Shown in pieces: positions 1 through 6,853 of a stretch of 44,022 nucleotides of DNA (position 1 is its first letter; every line of letters begins with the position of its first letter). The DNA comes from an uncultured Phascolarctobacterium sp. (lineage in GTDB: Bacteria > Bacillota > Negativicutes > Acidaminococcales > Acidaminococcaceae). The translations under genes were made by a program, and so were the position numbers. The DNA lies in contig UQZN01000022.1 of assembly GCA_900545535.1 (NCBI GenBank), positions 1 through 44,022 on the forward strand. The letters are read 5' to 3'. A model generated the notes under the pieces. The model was not told the DNA's origin. It saw only the letters and a list, made by a program, of their open reading frames with translations, and ran no database searches.

Positions 1-10
1 ATTAACACAA

Positions 11-44
11 AAAGATGGTAGACACTTTTGTGTCTACCATCTTT
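11..44. terminator. perfect hairpin, probable bidirectional terminator
   Basis: A perfect 15-bp stem (11-25 with 30-44) closes a four-T loop. Short A and T runs flank it. The T run is longer when read on the minus strand, so it may end transcription in either direction. The gene it serves on the left lies outside the window. Confidence 0.7.
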
Positions 45-161
45 ATACCACTTCAGTTATGTTATAACGGCGGGATATTTTTTATTGCAGTGATAGTAGC
101 AGAAGCTGTTTTTTTGTGATAACATGAAAACAGTTAGGTATAGTGTAAAGGAGCTGTGGAT

Positions 162-500
162 ATGGAAAAAGCAGAAGTAATTAAAGCATTCCATTTAATG
201 TGGGACAACTACCCGGAGTCGGCAATGCTTATCGATAAAAAACGCAATATTATTGCTGCCAATAAAATAGCTCCCAGTACAGGACGTATTGAAGGCAATA
301 AATGCGCTTTAGTTGAACCTTTGGAGCAGCACAAGGGGTGCCGTGCTGAGGAAGCCTGGGAAAAAGGAGAAGCCAGCTACCGTAAAAAAGTCGGCAAATT
401 AGGAGACGTGGTTTCTTTCTGGGTGCCTATAGATGGTTTTCCTGATTATTTAGTTCATTTTTCTGTAGGCTCTATCAAGAAATATGAATATAATGTTTGA
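162..500 (+). CDS. small stand-alone PAS-domain protein
   Basis: This 112-residue protein is little more than one PAS-like sensor fold: the stretch around residues 18-36 (ESAMLID...IIAANKIA) has the usual PAS first-strand pattern. Residues C48 and C60 sit in a G-x2-C ... C arrangement seen in some PAS domains that bind a cofactor or sense redox state. There is no output domain, so it probably acts through a partner. The ATG at 162 is preferred over the GTG at 156 because AAAGGAG (147-153) lies 8 bases before the ATG but only 2 before the GTG. A terminator follows at once, so it is monocistronic. The PAS call rests on pattern recognition; the ligand is unknown. Confidence 0.75.
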   Translation: MEKAEVIKAFHLMWDNYPESAMLIDKKRNIIAANKIAPSTGRIEGNKCALVEPLEQHKGCRAEEAWEKGEASYRKKVGKLGDVVSFWVPIDGFPDYLVHFSVGSIKKYEYNV

Positions 501-535
501 AAAAAAGCTTTGCCATATTATGGCAAAGCTTTTTT
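501..535 (+). terminator. rho-independent terminator after PAS gene
   Basis: A perfect 15-bp stem (501-515 with 521-535) closes a 5-base loop. The stem ends in six T bases and begins one base after the PAS stop codon. Confidence 0.85.
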
Positions 536-752
536 ATTATTTTTTAGTAAAAGTACGTCATAAATAAAATACTAGTCAGTATACATTGAAGATCCTGACG
601 CTGGAGAGGGGAAAGTGTTTTGCTTAAGGCAGGTAAGTATTATCGGTAAAATAGTGAAAATGGTCGCACTTTTGGTCGCAGTTTAGTGTTTTTTACTACC
701 ATTTAAATACCGCTTACGGCATGTTGAAGATAATTTTTAGACAAACAAAAAA
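536..752. other. non-coding stretch between PAS gene and tRNA
   Basis: No convincing gene is present. It holds a tandem imperfect 12-base repeat (TGGTCGCACTTT then TGGTCGCAGTTT, about 662-685). In one plus-strand frame this closes a short open stretch ending in KMVALLVAV and a stop. One GTATAC palindrome lies at 579-584. It could be a relic of an element once integrated next to the tRNA, but this is weakly supported. Confidence 0.3.
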
Positions 753-785
753 CCGTCAAAGCCCTTGAAAACTAGGCTTTGACGG
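753..785 (-). terminator. terminator of tRNA-Arg transcript
   Basis: CCGTCAAAGCC (753-763) pairs with GGCTTTGACGG (775-785). Read on the minus strand, a run of T bases follows directly, as expected for the end of the tRNA transcript. Confidence 0.8.
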
Positions 786-796
786 CACTTTTTTAA

Positions 797-871
797 TGGT
801 ACGCCCGAGTGGAATCGAACCACCGCACACGGCTCCGGAGGCCGATGCTCTATCCACTGAGCTACGGGCGC
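797..871 (-). tRNA. tRNA-Arg (anticodon CCG)
   Basis: The minus strand folds into a complete cloverleaf. The acceptor stem is GCGCCCG with CGGGCGT (first pair G-U), the D stem is GCTC/GAGC, and the anticodon loop is CTCCGGA, giving anticodon CCG, which reads CGG arginine codons. The T arm is GGTGG-TTCGATT-CCACT. The CCA end is encoded in the DNA (797-799 on the plus strand). The anticodon stem has a T-T mismatch at its outermost position. It is a single tRNA with its own terminator. Confidence 0.95.
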
Positions 872-1080
872 ATAATAGTTGGTGCGTTGTGCACCATAGC
901 GAATTATAGCATAACGGCAAGCTTCTTGCAAGTTTTATCCTTGCTTACTTAAATAAAAAGCATATTTTGCCACAGTACAGGTGGTAAAATAAGTATTAAA
1001 TTTTCTCCAAGGGATTTACTTAATTCTGCGTTTTATATATAATCAAATCAAATTAGATACTATTGGCGGAGGAAAGCTTT

Positions 1081-1962
1081 ATGAGCTACTGCAGATTGTT
1101 GTTGACGCCGAGAATGACGTTATTGATTGTTATTGGATCTTTGATTTATTCTGTAGGTCTAAATCAGTTTATCGTACCTGTAGGTTTGTATAATGGCGGA
1201 TTTTTAGGTATAGCCCAGCTGATACGGCATTTTATGGAAAGCTGGTTTGGGATCAGCTTTGGCAGTACTAATATCGCCGGTATTTTATATTTTGTTTTGA
1301 ATATACCGCTGCTGGCGGTTTCTCTGAAACGTTTTGGTAAGGAATTCCTGGCTAAAACTATTTACTGTGTTTGCTGGTACAGCTTGTTTTTGACAGTTGT
1401 TCCGATTGCGGATCATTTACTCGTTGATGAACATCTGACGGCCTGTGTGGCCGGCGGTGTGATCTGCGGCATTGGTGCCGGCATGACTTTGCTGTCTGGC
1501 GGCAGCGGCGGCGGTGAGGAAATTTTAGGCCTTTTGCTGATGCAGAAGCATTCCAATTTGAGTGTTGGTAAAGTTTCTGCTATGCTGAATATCTTTATCT
1601 TTGGGACCTGTGCCATAATCTTCAGTATTTCCCAGGCAATCTATTCTGTCCTCTTTACTGGTATCGTGTATTATGTCTTGGATAAGGTGCATTTCCAGAA
1701 CATCATGCTGACGATGCTGATTATTACAAAAAAACAGGGGCTGGAAAAGATAATCTTTGAAAAGGTCAATCGCGGTGTTACAAAATGGAATGCTTATGGC
1801 GCCTATAAGAATGAAGAAAGAGAAATTTTAATGACCGTAGTTTCTAAAAGTGAGTTCTTGCAGCTGCGGCGATTGCTTTTAGCAGCAGACCCGGAAGTTT
1901 TTATAATTATAGAAGAAAATGTTTTTGTTGTTGGTAATTTTCAAAAACGTGTCAATCAATAA
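1081..1962 (+). CDS. YitT family membrane protein
   Basis: The protein has 293 residues. The N-terminal two thirds carries about six hydrophobic segments (YitT/DUF161 type), with the glycine-rich loop LLSGGSGGGEEI near residues 139-150. The C-terminal soluble part, ending EEREILMTVVSKSEF...FIIIEEN, matches the DUF2179 domain normally fused to it. Family members are integral membrane proteins of uncertain transport function. GGAGG at 1068-1072 lies 8 bases before the ATG at 1081, so the upstream in-frame TTG at 1063 is rejected. The gene is alone and shares a terminator with the convergent HAD gene. Confidence 0.88.
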   Translation: MSYCRLLLTPRMTLLIVIGSLIYSVGLNQFIVPVGLYNGGFLGIAQLIRHFMESWFGISFGSTNIAGILYFVLNIPLLAVSLKRFGKEFLAKTIYCVCWYSLFLTVVPIADHLLVDEHLTACVAGGVICGIGAGMTLLSGGSGGGEEILGLLLMQKHSNLSVGKVSAMLNIFIFGTCAIIFSISQAIYSVLFTGIVYYVLDKVHFQNIMLTMLIITKKQGLEKIIFEKVNRGVTKWNAYGAYKNEEREILMTVVSKSEFLQLRRLLLAADPEVFIIIEENVFVVGNFQKRVNQ

Positions 1963-1990
1963 AAAAGCTCCTGCTTGGCAGGAGCTTTTT
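1962..1990. terminator. bidirectional terminator between convergent genes
   Basis: A perfect 13-bp stem (1962-1974 with 1978-1990) closes a TTG loop. It has A bases on one side and T bases on the other, so it works for the YitT gene (plus) and the NagD-like gene (minus). Confidence 0.9.
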
Positions 1991-2001
1991 CTGTTACAGT
2001 A

Positions 2002-2796
2002 TTATTTAGGGACGATGTCGCCGACGCCGTTTAAAATATAGCGGGGGCGATAAGCAAAGACCTGCATATTTTCCAGATCAGTAACACCGGAAAGCACCAG
2101 GACAGTAGTCAGGCCGCTTTCCATCCCCGCTACGATGTCCGTATCCATACGGTCACCGATCATGACAGCTTCGTCTGAATGAACGCCTAGCATTCTCAGG
2201 CCGGTACGCATCATCAGTGGATTGGGCTTGCCGACAAAGTAAGCCTGTTTGCCTGTAGCAAGTTCGATCGGCGCAACCAGAGCGCGGCAGGCAGGAATGA
2301 TGCCTGTTTCCGTGGGACCGGTCAGGTCAGAGTTAGTGGCGACTAAACGGGCGCCTTTTTGCAGCAGGCTCACGGCTTTTAAAATCATATCATAGTTATA
2401 GGCACGGGTCTCGCCGACAACTACATAATCAGGATTAGTATCGTTCATCGTGATACCGGCATCATAAAGCGCATTGACCAGCCCCGGCGCGCCAATAACG
2501 TAAACGCTGCATTTGGGTGACTGGCTGGCCAGAAATTTAGCCGTTGCCAGAGCACTGGTGTAAAAGTGGCTTTCATCAACATCAAGGCCCATACGCGCTA
2601 ATTTTTGCTGTAATTCTTTAGGTGAACGCTCGCTGGAGTTGGTGAGGAATAAAAACTCTTTCTTTTCTCTGTAAAGCCAGTCAACAAACTCTTTGACCCC
2701 GGGCAGCAAACGATTGCCGTGATAGATAACACCGTCCATATCGCAGATAAAGCCCTTTTTAGCATAAAGTTCCTGTAAAGTATCTATGGTGATCAC
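2002..2796 (-). CDS. HAD-superfamily hydrolase, NagD-like (HAD-IIA)
   Basis: The protein has 264 residues in the p-nitrophenylphosphatase/NagD group. Motif I is CDMDGV, with D19 as nucleophile and D21 as acid/base. Motif II is FLTNSS near 50-55, motif III lysine is in VGKPNP, and motif IV is MIGDRMDTDI. The large insert between motifs II and III is the type IIA cap. It should dephosphorylate a small phosphorylated metabolite; the substrate is not predictable. The start is unclear: the only ordinary start before motif I is the GTG at 2796, but AAGGAA touches it directly. An ATA three codons inside (2787-2785) is at normal distance from the ribosome binding site. Confidence 0.85.
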   Translation of the reverse strand: MITIDTLQELYAKKGFICDMDGVIYHGNRLLPGVKEFVDWLYREKKEFLFLTNSSERSPKELQQKLARMGLDVDESHFYTSALATAKFLASQSPKCSVYVIGAPGLVNALYDAGITMNDTNPDYVVVGETRAYNYDMILKAVSLLQKGARLVATNSDLTGPTETGIIPACRALVAPIELATGKQAYFVGKPNPLMMRTGLRMLGVHSDEAVMIGDRMDTDIVAGMESGLTTVLVLSGVTDLENMQVFAYRPRYILNGVGDIVPK

Positions 2797-2850
2797 TTCC
2801 TTATATTAGGTAATTCAATCTTATACTATAATTATCGGCTATTAAAGCAA

Positions 2851-2880
2851 GAATTTCAATGTTTTCAAGTATTGAAATTC
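2851..2880. promoter_or_regulatory. perfect 10-bp inverted repeat in divergent promoter region
   Basis: GAATTTCAAT (2851-2860) and ATTGAAATTC (2871-2880) are perfect inverted copies separated by 10 bases. They lie between the NagD-like gene (minus) and the DUF3842 gene (plus), upstream of both starts. No T run follows, so an operator is more likely than a terminator. Confidence 0.45.
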
Positions 2881-2971
2881 ATATTCAAAGTAAAATTTAT
2901 GAAAATTTTTCATTAAAGAGATATTTTGTTATAATATTAAGCAAATATACGAAATAAGTGAGGAGAAGGTT

Positions 2972-3391
2972 ATGCGTATTGCTGTGATAGATGGAATGGG
3001 CGGCGGACTTGCCGCACAGGTGGTAAGTCAGCTGACGGGCAGGCTGCCTGAACAGGTCGAGCTTATCGGTTTGGGCACTAATGCTTTGGCAACGGCGGCA
3101 ATGCTCAAAGCCGGAGTCAAACGCGGCGCTACTGGAGAAAACGCGATCTGTGTTTCGGCAGCGACGGCAGATTTGATCATTGGACCAATCGGGATCATCA
3201 TACCTAATGCCATGATGGGAGAGATCACCCCGCGTATTGCTGAAGCAATCGGCAGCGCTGCTGCTAAAAAGGTGCTTTTGCCTGTGAGCCAGAACCATTT
3301 TGAAATAGTTGGCGTGGAGCCTAAATCACTGGCAGCCTTAGTAAAAGAAGCGGTAAGCAGAATTTTGACTTTGGTTGAAGCCAGAGGGTAA
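2972..3391 (+). CDS. DUF3842 family protein
   Basis: This 139-residue protein begins MRIAVIDGMGGGLAAQVV, a glycine-rich Rossmann-like opening typical of DUF3842. A second conserved block (IIGPIGIIIPNAMMGEITP) lies near residues 70-88. No function is established for the family; the fold suggests nucleotide or cofactor binding. A TATAAT (about 2931-2936) lies upstream with a weak -35, and AGGAG precedes the ATG. It heads the run that leads to the thioesterase, although the thioesterase also has its own promoter. Confidence 0.75.
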   Translation: MRIAVIDGMGGGLAAQVVSQLTGRLPEQVELIGLGTNALATAAMLKAGVKRGATGENAICVSAATADLIIGPIGIIIPNAMMGEITPRIAEAIGSAAAKKVLLPVSQNHFEIVGVEPKSLAALVKEAVSRILTLVEARG

Positions 3392-3404
3392 GAAGTGGTA
3401 TAAT
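3375..3404 (+). promoter_or_regulatory. promoter of thioesterase/CofE-like operon
   Basis: TTGAAG (3375-3380) and TATAAT (3399-3404) are separated by 18 bases, about 47 bases before the thioesterase ATG. The -35 lies inside the end of the DUF3842 gene. Confidence 0.5.
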
Positions 3405-3450
3405 ATAAAATAGTTTTGTTTGGAGAAAGCAAGTAAAGGAGAAAGACGAA

Positions 3451-3870
3451 ATGATTGCTATCCGTGACCGGGTACGTTTTGTAGAAACAGATATGATGGG
3501 CGTAGTGCATCATGCTAACTATCTGCGCTGGTTTGAGATGGGGCGTGTAGCTTATCTGCGTGCTGCCGGTGTTGAGCTGCTGGATCTAATGGCGCACGGA
3601 ATTATTTTCCCGATTACAGAAGTGCATGTCAAATACAAAAATTCCTGTACTTTTGATGATGAGTTTGAAGTACAGACTATCATGACTGAGTTCAGCCGTG
3701 CTAAAATGGATTTTACCTATAAGGTAGTAAGGCTTGCTGATGGAGCAGTACTGGTTGAAGGCAGGACCCGTAATTTATTTACTAATCAGCAGGGCAAGAT
3801 CATTCGTTTGGATGCCTGCTATTTTGATAAAATCAATGCGCTGTTTCAGCAGGAAACAGCCAAGGAGTGA
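3451..3870 (+). CDS. acyl-CoA thioesterase, YbgC/FadM type (hotdog fold)
   Basis: The protein has 139 residues, the usual size for a single 4HBT hotdog domain. The signature VETDMMGVVHHANYLRWFE (residues 11-29) contains the D...G...H..NY active-site pattern of the YbgC family. Such enzymes hydrolyse acyl-CoA or related thioesters in the cytoplasm. A GGAG site (3438-3441) fits the ATG. It is followed after 4 bases by the CofE-like gene, so the two are surely co-transcribed. The chain-length preference cannot be read from the sequence. Confidence 0.87.
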   Translation: MIAIRDRVRFVETDMMGVVHHANYLRWFEMGRVAYLRAAGVELLDLMAHGIIFPITEVHVKYKNSCTFDDEFEVQTIMTEFSRAKMDFTYKVVRLADGAVLVEGRTRNLFTNQQGKIIRLDACYFDKINALFQQETAKE

Positions 3871-3874
3871 GAAG

Positions 3875-4525
3875 ATGGAAACTAAATTTGAAATCGTGCC
3901 GGTGCCGACCCGTATCCTGACCCATCACGACGATATCGTAGCAGCCATTGTGGAATATGGCGGCGATAAAATAGGACCTGATGACGTAGTTTGTGTTGCT
4001 GAAAGCGTTGTGGCTATTACTCAGGGTGGCGCCAAACGCAGTGAAGATTTTAAACCGGGCCTGCTGGCCAAGGTTTTGTGCCGTCTATTTCCTTCCAAAG
4101 GCAGTATTTCCGGATGGCACAGTATGCAGGCACTGATCGACGCCGAAGGCGGCATGCGCGTTTTGATCGCCGTCATCTGTGGTTTTGCCGCCAAATGCGT
4201 GGGTGTTTCCGGTGTGTTTTACCGCATGGCCGGCGAACAGGCACGCCTGATCGATGATGTTACAGGTACGATGCCGCCGTATGATAAGCACATCGTTTAT
4301 GGTCCGCATAATCCAGGCAAGGTTGCCGAGGATATTACCCAAGGGACAGGTGCTTTTGGAGCAGCTGTAGCTGACGTTAACGATCTGAAGCGGTCTTGTG
4401 TTCTGGGCGTTTCTAAGGGCGTTGATGCTGATGAAGTGGCACAGATTTTGATTGATAATCCCTTTGGCAACGGCAGTCAGAAAACACCAGTCGTTGTTAT
4501 AAAAAATTACCGCAAGGCACGCTGA
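3875..4525 (+). CDS. CofE-like (F420-0:gamma-glutamyl ligase family) protein
   Basis: The 216-residue protein matches the PF01996 family: N-terminal VPVPTRILTHHDDI, the VVCVAESVVAITQGG block near 33-47, and a C-terminal NPFGNGSQKTPVVVI segment. In archaea and actinobacteria CofE adds glutamate to coenzyme F420, but no other F420 gene is visible here. The family is found in many bacteria not thought to make F420, where its role is unknown. AAGGAG inside the end of the thioesterase gene lies 7 bases before the ATG at 3875. A longer frame from 3734 overlaps the thioesterase and is rejected. Confidence 0.75.
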   Translation: METKFEIVPVPTRILTHHDDIVAAIVEYGGDKIGPDDVVCVAESVVAITQGGAKRSEDFKPGLLAKVLCRLFPSKGSISGWHSMQALIDAEGGMRVLIAVICGFAAKCVGVSGVFYRMAGEQARLIDDVTGTMPPYDKHIVYGPHNPGKVAEDITQGTGAFGAAVADVNDLKRSCVLGVSKGVDADEVAQILIDNPFGNGSQKTPVVVIKNYRKAR

Positions 4526-4537
4526 GGAGGCTAAAAA

Positions 4538-5062
4538 ATGCTTTTTATTTTAAAAGTTATTGCAGCACTGGTCGTATTGGCAGCTGTTGTGATTGGAATA
4601 TATATATTACTGCAGGGCAAGGAAGAGATGTTTTTTGATGTCACTAAGCGGACCAAAGCCAGACTGATAAACCGCAGTGAAGACAAGCTGGACTTTGAAG
4701 TGGAGTTGCCCATGCATAATGACGGCAAGGAAGAAGGTATTATATTGGATGCCTTTATCCGTGTTTATCTGCCGCAGGAGCAATATGCCGATGCCCAGCT
4801 GCGCGGCCGCGTCAATTTAAAAGAAGCGCCGCGTGAAGACGATTATTTTGAAGCAATGCTGCTTGGGCCCGGTGTAAAAAAGACAATGGTCGTAAAATTC
4901 GAGCTGGTGCCGGAACATGGCGTTACCTTAAAGCAGGCTGTAGAAGGTATGCCTGATGTAGATATTGCACTGTTCCTTGACTGCCGTGGGCGGACAGCAC
5001 TCTATACTGTCAAAAAAATCATTACTTTGCACAAAGATGAATTGCAGGCTTTGCTAGCCTAA
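4538..5062 (+). CDS. hypothetical membrane-anchored protein
   Basis: The 174-residue protein has one hydrophobic segment at about residues 3-25 with no signal cleavage motif, then a mostly polar soluble part. It is probably anchored with the soluble part outside. I do not recognise the family. The soluble part looks beta-rich (LDFEVELPMHNDGKEE, AFIRVYLP, MVVKFELVPEHG) and has a single cysteine in LDCRGR. AGGAGG just after the CofE-like stop gives a clear start, so it is the third gene of that operon, and a terminator follows. Confidence 0.7.
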   Translation: MLFILKVIAALVVLAAVVIGIYILLQGKEEMFFDVTKRTKARLINRSEDKLDFEVELPMHNDGKEEGIILDAFIRVYLPQEQYADAQLRGRVNLKEAPREDDYFEAMLLGPGVKKTMVVKFELVPEHGVTLKQAVEGMPDVDIALFLDCRGRTALYTVKKIITLHKDELQALLA

Positions 5063-5077
5063 CATATAATTGGAACG

Positions 5078-5106
5078 AAAACCGCCGGAAGGCGGTTTTT
5101 CTTTTT
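5078..5106 (+). terminator. rho-independent terminator
   Basis: AAAACCGCC (5078-5086) and GGCGGTTTT pair around a GGAA loop and run into T-rich sequence. It closes the thioesterase operon. Confidence 0.85.
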
Positions 5107-5194
5107 GGAATAATTTTTTCTTTTGGCAGGTTTTTTCAGTGTGGATATGGAATTATAAAAGATTAATGAATGTACGGAAAAGCGGGGTGAGGAG

Positions 5195-6853
5195 ATGTTA
5201 CTGGGGATCGACGTAGGCGGTACTTTTACAGATGCCGTACTGATCGGCAGGGGACGGATCATAGCGCAGGCCAAACGCAGGACAACGCAGGCAGCAGTAT
5301 TGAACGGTATTTTAGAAGCGCTGGATGAAGTTCTGCAAGAGCAGGAAGTTTATAATATTGAACGGGTTGTGATTTCCAGCACGATCGTAACTAACGCTTT
5401 AACAGAAGGGCGAACTGATCCGGTATTTTTAGCGGTGATGACAGGACCGGGAATGAACGTGAGCAAGAGCTTTCCCGTTGAGCCTTATTATGTGAGCGGC
5501 TATGTCGATCATCGCGGTAAGATCACGGCGCGTACAGACTGGCAGAAGCATCGGGGCCTGCTGGACAAAGCTAAAACAAAAGTTGCGGCTGTGTCTGGAA
5601 AATTTTCAGTGCGTAACCCGGAAAATGAATATGTTTTGGCAGCAGAACTTCAGGATTGCGGTTATGAAAAAATTTTTCTTGGTTCGGAATTATCCGGCGA
5701 ACTGAATTTTGTGCGCCGGACTAATTCGGCTTATTTTGCGGCGGCTGTGTATAAAACCTTTAAACATTTTTGCCGGCAGGTAGAAAACAGCCTGCAGGAG
5801 CGCAATATCACCGCTCCGGTGCATGTGTTAAAAGCCGATGGCGGGACTTTGCCATTAGAAATAGCTCTGAAACAGCCTGTAGAAACTATTTTTACAGGAC
5901 CTGCAGCCAGCGTTTTAGGGATCGAGGCCCTGGGTGCACCGCAGGGAAAGAGTATTTCTCTGGATGTAGGCGGCACTACTACCGATATCGCTTTTTGGGA
6001 AAACGGATTGCCGCTGCTGGCCCGTCAAGGCGCAAAGATCGCAGGCTATCCTACAGCGGTACGGTCATTCCATATGCGCAGTATCGGTATTGGTGGCGAC
6101 AGCCGCATCAGGCGTACAGAAGTTGGTTTTACAGTAGGACCTGAACGGAGCGGTCCGGCGATGGCAGTGGGAGGCAGTGAACCGACCTTGTCAGATGCTT
6201 TGATTGTGTCAGGCCGGGTCGAATTTGGCGATAAGGAAGCAGCGCAGAAAGCGATGCAGCAGCTTTGCCGGCAGGGAGAGACTGCGGCTGAGGTTGCCGG
6301 ACAGATCATTGCCGCAGCTGTAGCTGCTATCGAAAAGACGATTAATGAAATGCTGCATGAATGGAGCGTTCAGCCTGTTTATACAGTCAATGATGTTATT
6401 AAAGGAACTGAATTTGAACCGGAACTGCTGGTCGGTGTCGGCGGCGGTGCACCCGGTTTGATCACGGCTTTAGGCGAGCGGCTGGGGCTGCCGGTTGAGA
6501 TACCGATTGGCGCGACTGTGGCTAATGCTGTCGGTGCCGCATTGGCAAGGCCCACTTTAGCGGCCAGTCTGCGGGCCGATACGACGGAAGGTTACTATCT
6601 GATCCCGGAGAGCGGGCGGCGGGAACGGCTGCCCAGCGGTTTCAGCATGCAAATGGCACAGGAGCTTCTGGCAGCATGGCTGCATGAGCAGGCTAAGGCC
6701 TGGCAGCTTCCGGGGCAGGAAGCCGAAGTTATCAGCAAGGAATTTTTCAGAACTATCCATGGCTATTATGACAGCGGCGAGATCATTTCGCTGAGGATGC
6801 AGTTGAAACCCGGCATCCTGCAAACTGTCACCGGCAGGGAGGTGGCGTTTTGA
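5195..6853 (+). CDS. hydantoinase/oxoprolinase family protein (HyuA-like)
   Basis: The 552-residue protein belongs to the ASKHA-fold hydantoinase A/5-oxoprolinase family. The N-terminal phosphate-binding loop GIDVGGTFTDAVL lies at residues 4-16. The second loop LDVGGTTTDIAF is near residues 255-268, and a third glycine-rich stretch is LLVGVGGGAPGLI. Known members cleave hydantoins, 5-oxoproline or carboxylate ketones using ATP, together with a HyuB-type partner. No HyuB is nearby and this chain is shorter than full oxoprolinases, so the substrate is open. GGTGAGG precedes the ATG. It overlaps the next gene by 4 bases. A possible promoter TTGGCA-N17-TATGGA lies about 50 bases upstream. Confidence 0.82.
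   Translation: MLLGIDVGGTFTDAVLIGRGRIIAQAKRRTTQAAVLNGILEALDEVLQEQEVYNIERVVISSTIVTNALTEGRTDPVFLAVMTGPGMNVSKSFPVEPYYVSGYVDHRGKITARTDWQKHRGLLDKAKTKVAAVSGKFSVRNPENEYVLAAELQDCGYEKIFLGSELSGELNFVRRTNSAYFAAAVYKTFKHFCRQVENSLQERNITAPVHVLKADGGTLPLEIALKQPVETIFTGPAASVLGIEALGAPQGKSISLDVGGTTTDIAFWENGLPLLARQGAKIAGYPTAVRSFHMRSIGIGGDSRIRRTEVGFTVGPERSGPAMAVGGSEPTLSDALIVSGRVEFGDKEAAQKAMQQLCRQGETAAEVAGQIIAAAVAAIEKTINEMLHEWSVQPVYTVNDVIKGTEFEPELLVGVGGGAPGLITALGERLGLPVEIPIGATVANAVGAALARPTLAASLRADTTEGYYLIPESGRRERLPSGFSMQMAQELLAAWLHEQAKAWQLPGQEAEVISKEFFRTIHGYYDSGEIISLRMQLKPGILQTVTGREVAF

Noticed and set aside
737..931. 64-codon minus-strand frame
   Set aside because: It runs through the tRNA-Arg gene and its terminator.
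3734..3874. N-terminal extension of the CofE-like gene
   Set aside because: It overlaps the thioesterase in another frame, and the ATG at 3875 has a proper ribosome site.
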